From contig NZ_CP108006.1 in assembly GCF_036127095.1 (NCBI RefSeq), positions 8,361,501-8,425,500 on the forward strand: DNA of 64,000 nucleotides, in the 5' to 3' direction. The DNA comes from Streptomyces sp. NBC_00335. Lineage in GTDB: Bacteria > Actinomycetota > Actinomycetes > Streptomycetales > Streptomycetaceae. A program made the position numbers and the translations under genes. Shown in pieces: positions 50,722-58,585 of the stretch; the first letter of the stretch is position 1; every line of letters starts with the position of its first letter. The notes below the pieces were generated by a model. That model was not told where the DNA came from and searched no databases. It saw only the letters and a list, made by a program, of their open reading frames with translations.

Positions 50722-50726
50722 CCGCC

Positions 50727-51443
50727 ATGACCGCAACCACCACCGCCACTCAGGCCCAGCCCGTCCTACGCCTCAACGGGGTCAGCCACACCTACTCGGG
50801 CCAGCGCCGCAGGACCACGGTCCTCAGGGACGTCGACTACGCCTTCGAACGCGGCACCTTCTACACGATCCTGGGTCCCTCGGGCAGCGGCAAGACCACC
50901 CTGCTCTCCCTGGCCAGCGGCCTGGACACCCCCACCCAGGGTGCGATCAGCTTCGACGGGCAGGACCTCGCCGAGGTCGGCCTCGGCCGCTACCGCAACA
51001 AGCACGCCGCCACGATCTTCCAGCAGTACAACCTCCTCACCTACATGACCGCCCTCCAGAACGTCACCACCGCGATGGAGATCACCGGCGCGAAACCCGC
51101 GACCGGAAGCCGCAAGGCCAAAGCCCTGCAACTCCTCGAAAACATCGGCCTCGACAAGGCGATGGCCACCCGCAACGTCCTGCAGCTCTCCGGCGGCCAG
51201 CAACAGCGCGTCGCCATCGCCCGCGCCCTCGCCTGCGACGTCGACATCCTCTTCGCCGACGAACCCACCGGGAACCTCGACGAAGACACCGCCCAGGGCA
51301 TCATCGACACCTTCCGCGACCTCGCCCACGAGCAGAACAAGTGCGTGGTCGTCGTCACCCACTCCCAGCAACTGGCCGCGCAGTCCGACCGCATCCTCAA
51401 CCTGCGCAAAGGCAAGCTCACGGAGCAGGTGAACGCCCGATGA
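50727..51443 (+). CDS. ABC transporter ATP-binding protein (LolD/MacB type)
   Basis: A 238-residue ATPase: Walker A GPSGSGKTTLLSLASG, Q-loop IFQQYNLLTYMTALQNV, signature LSGGQQQRVAIARAL, Walker B LFADEPTGNLDE, and switch VVVTHSQQLA. This is the LolD/MacB subgroup used with FtsX-type permeases. It starts 5 bp after the second permease stop, so the operon is permease-permease-ATPase. Confidence 0.93.
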   Translation: MTATTTATQAQPVLRLNGVSHTYSGQRRRTTVLRDVDYAFERGTFYTILGPSGSGKTTLLSLASGLDTPTQGAISFDGQDLAEVGLGRYRNKHAATIFQQYNLLTYMTALQNVTTAMEITGAKPATGSRKAKALQLLENIGLDKAMATRNVLQLSGGQQQRVAIARALACDVDILFADEPTGNLDEDTAQGIIDTFRDLAHEQNKCVVVVTHSQQLAAQSDRILNLRKGKLTEQVNAR

Positions 51444-51545
51444 GCGGGGCAGCCCCACCGTCCGTCGGCTCACCGTGAGTAGTGATGCCATACCCTTCGG
51501 TGACGGAAGTGGTTGCGGCAAGACGAAAGAGGCAGGTGGACCGGG

Positions 51546-51848
51546 ATGCGCGAGACACGTCACGCGGCGCGGGTACTGGGGGCGTGCGCGGCGGCGCTGA
51601 CGCTGGCGCTGGCGGCGCCGGGTACGGCGCAGGCGGCGGACGGGGTGCTGTTCATCGATCGGTCACCGGTGCATGACCCGTCCGGCTGCTACCCGTTGGG
51701 CGACTTCGTGCCCTCGGAGGTGGCGAACCTGACGAACGAGACCGCCTTCGTGTGGTCGGGCCCCCACTGCAACGGGCAGGTGACGGGAGCCGTCCTGCCG
51801 GGTGAACTCGTCCGTCCCGCCCCCGGCATGAGCCTGTTCATCCAGTAG
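51546..51848 (+). CDS. Small secreted protein of unknown function
   Basis: A 100-residue exported protein: signal peptide (VLGACAAALTLALAAPGTAQA, cut near residue 31) and a mature domain with two Cys that may bond (DPSGCYPLGDF and GPHCNGQVTG). Similar small, beta-rich secreted proteins recur in Streptomyces without known role. The ATG is chosen as the start immediately before the signal peptide. Confidence 0.7.
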   Translation: MRETRHAARVLGACAAALTLALAAPGTAQAADGVLFIDRSPVHDPSGCYPLGDFVPSEVANLTNETAFVWSGPHCNGQVTGAVLPGELVRPAPGMSLFIQ

Positions 51849-51887
51849 CAGCACGTCGGGCGTCCGCCGGCTCGGGTGGGGGTCAGG

Positions 51888-52718
51888 TCACGGGCGGGTC
51901 AGGAACGCACGGAGGGCGGCGCCGGTCTCCTTCGGGTGGGTGAGGAGCCCTCCGTGCGCGGCGCCGGCGATGACCGTGAACTCGCCGCGCGGCAGGGCGT
52001 GGGCGGCGGCCTTGGACGCGTGCGGCGGGAAGTAGAGGTCGTGCTCGAAGCCCAGGACCAGCACGGGGACGGTGATGTCGGCGAGCGCGGCCATGCGGTG
52101 CGGGTCGCGCAGCCACGCTTCGGCTGCGGTGGCCTGGCCCACCTCCCCGTCGGACGAAGTCCAGAGGTCTTCCTGGGCTCCGAGGAGCTCCAGCCAGGCG
52201 CGGGTCTGCTCCTCGTCCTCGCGCAGGACCGCCGGCGGCAGGCTGGAGAGCAGGGTCTGCAGGCGGGTGAACGCGGCGGGCAGCCGACCGGTCGCGGCGA
52301 TCAGCTCGGCCTCCGCGTCCAGCATCGCGTCGAGGACCCCGGTGACCGGTCCTGCGCCCGCCATCAGCACCGCGGAGGCCACGAGGTCGGGCCGGGTACG
52401 GGCCAGCAGCTCGACGGTGAAGCTCCCCAGCGAGTACCCCACCACCGCGGCGCCGGTCAGGCCGAGGGCGTCCATCAGCCCCGCCAAGTCCCCGGTTAGG
52501 TCCGCCATCGAGCACACCGCCGAAGGGGCGTCGGAAGGGGCGACACCGCGCGCGGCATAGGTGATCACCTCGAAGCCCGCCCGCACCAGGACTTCGCGGA
52601 CCCCGCACAACTCCCATGCCACCGGCGGCATCCCCGTACCGCCCGCCAGCACCACCGGCCGGCCCCGCCCTGTTCGCTCGTACGCGATCCGCACCCCGTC
52701 CACGACCACCGACTCCAC
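51888..52718 (-). CDS. Alpha/beta hydrolase
   Basis: A 276-residue esterase/hydrolase: AYERTGRGRPVVLAGGTGMP (oxyanion loop), nucleophile Ser in VVGYSLGSFTVEL, Asp in LGFEHDLYFPP and His in GAAHGGLLTHP. It is cytoplasmic (no signal peptide). It is the last of four genes in the same direction behind the PKS cluster, 148 bp after the PPTase gene; it could release or edit products, but separate function is also possible. Confidence 0.85.
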   Translation of the reverse strand: MESVVVDGVRIAYERTGRGRPVVLAGGTGMPPVAWELCGVREVLVRAGFEVITYAARGVAPSDAPSAVCSMADLTGDLAGLMDALGLTGAAVVGYSLGSFTVELLARTRPDLVASAVLMAGAGPVTGVLDAMLDAEAELIAATGRLPAAFTRLQTLLSSLPPAVLREDEEQTRAWLELLGAQEDLWTSSDGEVGQATAAEAWLRDPHRMAALADITVPVLVLGFEHDLYFPPHASKAAAHALPRGEFTVIAGAAHGGLLTHPKETGAALRAFLTRP

Positions 52719-52866
52719 GCGCGCCCCCTGCTCCGTGCTGATGTGTCAGGGAAGGATGCCCACTCCGGAGACCACCTCACCCGCCTACGGGACTGCGGCC
52801 TGGTCGTCGCCGTTTCCGACGGCCACTGCACCCCGGCTCGATCTCGGTCGACCGAGGCGATAGCGG

Positions 52867-53568
52867 TCAGGGCCCCGGCCGCTGGTCGGCCCGGGACCCG
52901 GCCGGTGCCGCGAGGACGAGGGCGAGCACCGCGTCTCCCGCCTGCCACGCCATGGCGCGGCGACGTCCGCCGAGGACGGGCGGCCGCAGACCCAGGATGG
53001 CGATGCCCCGCGCAGCGGTCCCGAAGATCCCGGTCCGGTCGGCCTTGACCGCCGCTTCCTTCAGCGCCCAGGCGCCCGCCAGCGCGTCGGGCCGGTCCGT
53101 ACCGACGAGGGAGAGCTCCCCGGGCGAGAGCACGTGGTCCGCGACCCGGCGTACCGCGTCGGCCGAGGCGGTCTCGCACAGGTCCACCCCGACCGGCTGC
53201 GGTGCGAGGGCCGCGGCGACGTGGTGGGCGGTGTGGCTGATGGAGACGTGCAGGGCGGGCACCGGGCTGCCGCCGACGAGGACGTGGGGGCTGCCGTCCT
53301 CGCGCGGGAGGATCTCCACGTCGGCCGCCGGGGCGTCGAGGAACTCGCCGACCAGGCGCTTGGCGAGCAGCCGCCCCGCCGCCCACTCGGCCTGCCGCCA
53401 GGCGGGCAGAGCCCGGGCCAGCTGCTGCTCTGCCGGTGAGAGTGACGCGAGGGACACCGCCGGGTGGAGGGCGGGGCGCCGGGTCACGAGGACCCCGGCC
53501 CCGCCCCATCGGTGGACCTGTCCCGGCTCGATCGGCGGAAAGACGGTGTGCACGGCGGCGGGGGTCAC
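52867..53568 (-). CDS. 4'-phosphopantetheinyl transferase (Sfp type)
   Basis: A 233-residue PPTase that would transfer phosphopantetheine from CoA to carrier-protein serines. The three family motifs are present: LHVSISHTAHHVAAALA, VGVDLCE (metal Asp and Glu), and AWALKEAAVKA (the W-x-x-K-E-A-x-x-K motif). Its GTG overlaps the PKS stop by 4 bases, so it is coupled to the PKS gene and very likely activates its ACP. Confidence 0.92.
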   Translation of the reverse strand: MTPAAVHTVFPPIEPGQVHRWGGAGVLVTRRPALHPAVSLASLSPAEQQLARALPAWRQAEWAAGRLLAKRLVGEFLDAPAADVEILPREDGSPHVLVGGSPVPALHVSISHTAHHVAAALAPQPVGVDLCETASADAVRRVADHVLSPGELSLVGTDRPDALAGAWALKEAAVKADRTGIFGTAARGIAILGLRPPVLGGRRRAMAWQAGDAVLALVLAAPAGSRADQRPGP

Positions 53569-56500
53569 GCGACGGCGGGGGCGGGGGCGGGGGCGGCGGT
53601 GGCCGGGTCCGCGTCCGGCTGCCGCAGTGCGCCCTCCAGCGCGGTCACGGCCTGCCGGATCTGGTCGGGCGTGTGGTCACTGGTGATGAAGAAGCGCAGC
53701 CGGGCCATTTCCTCCGGTACGGCCGGGTAGAGGATGGGGTTGACGCTGATGCCCTGCTGGAAGAGGGCCTCCGCGAGCTTCAGGGTCTTCAGCGAGTCCC
53801 CGACGATGCACGGGACGACCGGCGTGTCGTGGCTGTCCCCGACGTCGATCCCCGCCTCGCGCGCCAGGCGCACGAACAGCGAGGCGTTGTACGCGAGACG
53901 CGTGACGCGCTGCGGCTCGGTGCGCAGGAGGCGCAGCGCGGTCAGGGAGGCGGCGGTGTCGGCCGGGGTCATGCCCGCGCTGTAGACGAAGCCCGGCACG
54001 GTGTAGCGCAGGTACTCGATGACCGGGCGGCTCCCGGCGACGTAGCCGCCGCAGCTGGCCAGGGCCTTGGACAATGTGCCCGACCACAGATCGACGGCCG
54101 AGCGCTCGGTGGGGTGGTACTCGCCGATGCCGCGCCCCGTCGCGCCGATCGTGCCGATGCTGTGGGCCTCGTCGATCATCAGCAGCGCGCCGTGGCGGCG
54201 CTTGACCTCGATGAGGGCGGGCAGGTCGGCGATGTCACCGTCCATGCTGTAGACGCCTTCGATGACGACGAGCACCCGCCGGTACTGGTGGCGGACCTGG
54301 CTGAGCAGGGCGTCGAGTGCGGCGGCGTCGTTGTGGGGGAACGGCCGCCGGGTCGCGCCGGAGAGCTTGCAGCCCTGCAGGATGCTGTCGTGGGCGAGGG
54401 AGTCGTGGACGACGAGGTCGCCGGGGCCGACGAGGTGCCCGATCACGGTGACGTTGGTGGCGTGCCCGTTGGCCAGGGTGAGCGCGGATTCGCATCCGAG
54501 CAGTCCGGCGAGTTCCGCTTCGAGTTCCAGGTGGAGCGGACGGCTGCCGGACAGCAGCCGGCTGGCGGACACCGAGGTGCCGTAGCGCTCGACCGCCTCC
54601 TTGGCGGCCGCCTTCACCGACGGGTCGGTCGCCAGGCCCAGGTAGTTGTAGCTGGAGAAGGAGACGAGTTCCCGGCCGTCGATGACCGTCGTGTCCGTCA
54701 TACCGGCCTCGTGGACGAGGAAGTACGGGTTGGAGAGTCCCAGCCCGGCCAGCAGGGCGATCCGCTCGCCGTGGGCGGTGACCTCCGGGAAACGGTCGAT
54801 CCGCGTGTGCTCCTCCGGCGCGGCCGGGGCCTCCGCCGGCTGGTCCGGGGGCGTCGGGACCACGTGCAGCCGGGGGGAGTCCGCTGCCGCGGGCGGGTCG
54901 GGAGCCACCACGACCGGCGTCGGGTCGGCGGAGATTGCCGGAGGCGTCCCGTCACCGTGTCCGGCGCGCTGCCCGGGGACGGGCGTCTCGGCCGTGGGCT
55001 CCGGGCAGACACCCGTGATCAGCGCGGTGAGCCGGGCGACGGTCGGCCGGTCGGCGGCCCGCTCGTCGAAGGTCCACTGCGGCCACTGCCGGGTGAGGGA
55101 GGTGAACAGGTCGGTCAGCATCAGCGAATCGAAACCGAGGTCGTCGATCAGCAGTTGGTCGTTGCTCAGCTGCTCCACCGGGAAGGCGCTGACCCGGGCG
55201 ACCTGCGCGAGCACGGCTTCGGTGACCTCGCCGGTGACCTCGTCGGCCGCTGCGCGCGGGGCGGGCCGGCCGGCCGAGTCGGCGGCAGGGGTCGCGGACT
55301 CTTCGAGGGCCGCGGCAGCGGGTACGGCCGGGGCAGCGGGCACCGGCGCGGGGAGCGTCGCCGTGAGGCGGGCGAGCAGATCCGCCTGCTGCTGGACCAG
55401 CTGGAGCAGTTCGTCCATCGGCGTGTTCGCCGGGTCGTGCGTCGGGGCGTTCATCGAGGTCTCCTCGGGCTGTGCGAGTTCTACGGGCTCTACGGTCCGT
55501 ACGGGCTCGGCGGACCGCACGCGCTGCGGCGCGGGCGAGGCGGCGGCCGGGTCCTGCTTCGTGGCACGCCTGGTCGCCACCCAGTAGGACTGGGTCGCGA
55601 GCCGGGCCACCGGCAGGTCCAGCAGCCGGCGGTCCTCCTCGGCGATCAGGGCGCGCGGGTCGACCGGGACGCCCAGGACCGCGAGCCGGGCGAGTGCCAG
55701 GACGAAGGTGCGCCCGCCGTCGGCCGTCCCCTCGACGGGGACGACGTGGACGTCGTCGTGGCCGGTGAGGTTGCGGCGGACCGAGGTGAGGAGCGAGTTG
55801 CCGCCCGTCACCTGGAGGAACACGCGGGCGCCCTGCTCGTAGGCGGTGCGGACGGCGTCGCCGAAGAGGACCGGCGCGGACGCGTGACGGGTCCACAGCT
55901 CGCGCAGCCGGTCGGGGTCGGTGCAGACCTCGGCGTTCACGGACGAGACGAACGGCAGGACGGGGCTGGTGATCGGGCGGGCGGTGAGGCCCGAACGGAT
56001 GGTGTCCTCTACGGCGGCCAGGTGCGGCGAGTGGAAGGCGTTGGACACGTCGAGCGTCGCCGTCGCGACCCCGGCTTCCGCGCAGGCCTCGCGCAGGGCG
56101 GCGAGTCCTTCCGGAGTGCCGCTGACCACGATCTGACGCGGCTGGTTGAAGCAGGCGAGCCACACGCCGTCGATCCCGTTCGTGAGCCGGCGGCAGGTCT
56201 CCTCGTCGGCCTGCACGGCGAGCATCCCGCCCGGGAAGCGGGACTCCGCCTGCCGGAGGGTCGCACCCCGGTGGACCAGCAGCCGGACCGTGTCCACGTG
56301 CGTGAGCGCTCCGGCGGCCGCGGCCGCTGCGAACTCCCCGGCGCTGTGCCCGAGAGCGAGGTCGGGACGGATGCCGCAGTCGGCGAGGACGCGGGTGGCG
56401 GCGATCTGGACGGTACCGAGCAGGGGCTGGCACACCTCGGTGGCGGCGAGCCGCTTCCTGAGCTCGTCGGTGTCGCCGTGGGACCGGGCCTCATCGCCGT

Positions 56501-58430
56501 ACAGCAGGTCGGAGAGGTCGAAGCCGACGTCCCCGCGGGCCACGGCGTCGAGGACGGCCACGGCCGACCGGAAGGCGGGGAACCGCTCGTGGAGGTCCCG
56601 CATCATGCCCGGCCGCTGGCTGCCCTGGCCGGGGAAGAGGAAGGCCACGCGGCGCTGCGCGGCCGGCAGCGGGTTGTCCGCGGCGAAGGCGCCCTCGCCG
56701 AGGTCGCCGCGCGCGCCGGCCAGGAGCTGCTCACGGGCGTGGTGCAGCCGCTCGACGAACGCGTCCGTGCCGGTGGCCACGATCGCGAGCCGGGCCGTCA
56801 GCGGCTCCCGGGAGCCGAGGGTGTGGGCCACAGCGGCCAGCGGGGCACGGTCCGCCGTGTCGAGTGCGTCGAGCACGTCGCCGATGTGCTGGTCCAGCAG
56901 TTCGGCGTTGCCGGCCGAGAGGAGGACGAGGTGGGCTCGGGCGTCGCGGGTGCTTCCGGCGTCTGCGGTGCCTCCGGCTTCTCCGGTGTCTTCCGTGTCT
57001 CCGCCGTCTTCGGCGCGGTCCGGGAAGTGACCGGGGGCCGGTTCGGGGCGCTCCTCCAGCACCACGTGGACGTTGGTGCCGCCGAAGCCGAACGAGCTGA
57101 CGGCGGCACGTCGCGGAGCACCGGTGTCCGGAAAGGGCAGTGCGGTGGCCGCGAAGCGCAGGCCGGCGGCGGAGATGGCCAGGTCGGGGTGGGGGGTGGT
57201 GGCCGGCTGCGGCACGATCGTGCGGTGGTGGACGACCAGGGCCGTCTTGATCAGCCCCGCGATGCCCGCCGCGGCCAGGGAGTGCCCGATGAGGGCCTTG
57301 CCCGCGCCGAGGTAGCACAGGGCCGGGTCGTCGTCCGGGTACTCGGTGCGCAGGCGGCGCAGGGCCTCGGTCTCGGCCCGGTCCCCGGCGGCGGTGCCGG
57401 TGCCGTGTGCCTCCAGGAAGCCCACGGAGGAGGGCGCGACGCCCGCGTCCTCGTAGGCCCGGTGCATGGCGCGCAGCTGACCCTCGGAGGTGGGTACCAG
57501 CGGTCCGGGGGAGGCGCCGTCGTTGGCCGAGCCGATGCCCTTGATCACCGCGTAGACGCGGTCGCCTTCGGCCAGTGCGTCGGCCAGCGGCTTGACGACG
57601 ACGACGCCGGCGCCTTCGCCGAGGACGAAGCCGTCGGCCTCCGCGTCGAAGGGGCGGCACACCCCGGCGGCGGACAGGGCGCGGAGCCGGGAGAAGCCGA
57701 CCAGGCTGTCGGGGGTGAGGTTGAGGTACACGCCGCCGACGAGGGCGATCCGGCAGCTGCCGGATCGCACCTGGGCGATCGCCTGGTCCAGGGCGACCAG
57801 CGAACCGGAGCAGGCGGCGTCGACCGCGAAGCTGGGCCCGCCGAGGTCGAAGTGGCGGCTGACGGTCCCGGCCGCCATGTTGAGCAGGCTCCCCGGCAGG
57901 GTGAAGGCGTCGATGGTGCCGAGCTGCCGCGCCCGCTCCTTGGCGGTGGCGCCCCCGGCCTCGGCGCCGTCGTCCGCCGCGGCCTCTGCCTCTGCCTCTG
58001 CCTCTGCCAGGGTGATGGCCCGGAGGGGGGCCGTCATGAGGTCCTTGTAGTCGGACACCGATATTCCGAAGAACACCCCGGTGTTCTCGCGGTCGAAGTC
58101 ACCGCGGCCCATCCCCGCGTCGGCGAGCGCCTCGCGCGTGACGTCGAGCATCAGCCGGTGCTGCGGGTCCATGGCCCTGGCGCGAGCCGGCGGTACGCCG
58201 TAGTGCGCCGCGTCGAAGCGGTCCAGGTCCTTCAAGAAGGCGACCTGGTCGGTGTACGAGGCGTTGGGGGCCGATCGGTTGCCCGGGTCGTGGAAGGTCC
58301 CGTGGTTCCAGCGTTCCCCCGGGACGGCGGAGAACTGACGCTCCGCACTCATCAGGAGCTTCCAGTAGGTGCGGATGTCGGGGGCGCCCGGAAAGCGGCA
58401 GCCGAGTCCGACGATGGCGATGTCAGTCAT
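53565..58430 (-). CDS. Type I PKS fused to alpha-oxoamine synthase (KS-AT-ACP-AONS)
   Basis: A 1621-residue megaenzyme. KS (1-460): Cys207 in VDAACSGS, His342 in EAHGTGT, His383 in GHSLAAAG. AT (about 590-900): FPGQGSQRPGM, Ser696 in GHSAGE, and NAFHS, the pattern of malonyl-CoA specificity. ACP (about 1060-1140): Ser1102 in LGFDSLML. C-terminal AONS/5-aminolevulinate-synthase-like PLP domain (about 1210-1600): Asp1420 and His1423 in MIDEAHSIG, PLP Lys1455 in GTLSKALAS. No KR, DH, ER or TE is present. The order matches the extension half of RedL of prodiginine biosynthesis, where the OAS condenses the beta-ketoacyl-ACP with glycine. The ATG at 58430 follows AAGGAAGACCC. PPTase is coupled behind it, MMPL exporter ahead. 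Confidence 0.92.
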   Translation of the reverse strand: MTDIAIVGLGCRFPGAPDIRTYWKLLMSAERQFSAVPGERWNHGTFHDPGNRSAPNASYTDQVAFLKDLDRFDAAHYGVPPARARAMDPQHRLMLDVTREALADAGMGRGDFDRENTGVFFGISVSDYKDLMTAPLRAITLAEAEAEAEAAADDGAEAGGATAKERARQLGTIDAFTLPGSLLNMAAGTVSRHFDLGGPSFAVDAACSGSLVALDQAIAQVRSGSCRIALVGGVYLNLTPDSLVGFSRLRALSAAGVCRPFDAEADGFVLGEGAGVVVVKPLADALAEGDRVYAVIKGIGSANDGASPGPLVPTSEGQLRAMHRAYEDAGVAPSSVGFLEAHGTGTAAGDRAETEALRRLRTEYPDDDPALCYLGAGKALIGHSLAAAGIAGLIKTALVVHHRTIVPQPATTPHPDLAISAAGLRFAATALPFPDTGAPRRAAVSSFGFGGTNVHVVLEERPEPAPGHFPDRAEDGGDTEDTGEAGGTADAGSTRDARAHLVLLSAGNAELLDQHIGDVLDALDTADRAPLAAVAHTLGSREPLTARLAIVATGTDAFVERLHHAREQLLAGARGDLGEGAFAADNPLPAAQRRVAFLFPGQGSQRPGMMRDLHERFPAFRSAVAVLDAVARGDVGFDLSDLLYGDEARSHGDTDELRKRLAATEVCQPLLGTVQIAATRVLADCGIRPDLALGHSAGEFAAAAAAGALTHVDTVRLLVHRGATLRQAESRFPGGMLAVQADEETCRRLTNGIDGVWLACFNQPRQIVVSGTPEGLAALREACAEAGVATATLDVSNAFHSPHLAAVEDTIRSGLTARPITSPVLPFVSSVNAEVCTDPDRLRELWTRHASAPVLFGDAVRTAYEQGARVFLQVTGGNSLLTSVRRNLTGHDDVHVVPVEGTADGGRTFVLALARLAVLGVPVDPRALIAEEDRRLLDLPVARLATQSYWVATRRATKQDPAAASPAPQRVRSAEPVRTVEPVELAQPEETSMNAPTHDPANTPMDELLQLVQQQADLLARLTATLPAPVPAAPAVPAAAALEESATPAADSAGRPAPRAAADEVTGEVTEAVLAQVARVSAFPVEQLSNDQLLIDDLGFDSLMLTDLFTSLTRQWPQWTFDERAADRPTVARLTALITGVCPEPTAETPVPGQRAGHGDGTPPAISADPTPVVVAPDPPAAADSPRLHVVPTPPDQPAEAPAAPEEHTRIDRFPEVTAHGERIALLAGLGLSNPYFLVHEAGMTDTTVIDGRELVSFSSYNYLGLATDPSVKAAAKEAVERYGTSVSASRLLSGSRPLHLELEAELAGLLGCESALTLANGHATNVTVIGHLVGPGDLVVHDSLAHDSILQGCKLSGATRRPFPHNDAAALDALLSQVRHQYRRVLVVIEGVYSMDGDIADLPALIEVKRRHGALLMIDEAHSIGTIGATGRGIGEYHPTERSAVDLWSGTLSKALASCGGYVAGSRPVIEYLRYTVPGFVYSAGMTPADTAASLTALRLLRTEPQRVTRLAYNASLFVRLAREAGIDVGDSHDTPVVPCIVGDSLKTLKLAEALFQQGISVNPILYPAVPEEMARLRFFITSDHTPDQIRQAVTALEGALRQPDADPATAAPAPAPAVA

Positions 58431-58504
58431 GGGTCTTCCTTGTCGTAGCGCCCTGGACGGACGGCGGCCGGGGCTGGGCGGGGCTGGAGGGTCGGGAGGG
58501 AAAG

Positions 58505-58549
58505 GGTCAGAAAGGTCAGAAAGGTCAGAAAGGTCAGGAGGGTCGGGAC
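58505..58549. repeat. 9-bp tandem repeat between MMPL and PKS genes
   Basis: GGTCAGAAA occurs three times in a row (58505-58531) followed by two degenerate copies to 58549. It lies in the 155-bp gap upstream of the PKS start and so in its leader or the operon's internal promoter region. Confidence 0.85.
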
Positions 58550-58585
58550 GGAGCGAGGCCTGGACCGGGCGGGAGCGCCCGGTGC

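Noticed and set aside
53436..58448. 1670-residue plus-strand open frame opposite the PKS
   Set aside because: High-GC antisense artefact: Gly/Arg/Val-rich, no domain, while the minus strand gives a textbook KS-AT-ACP-AONS.
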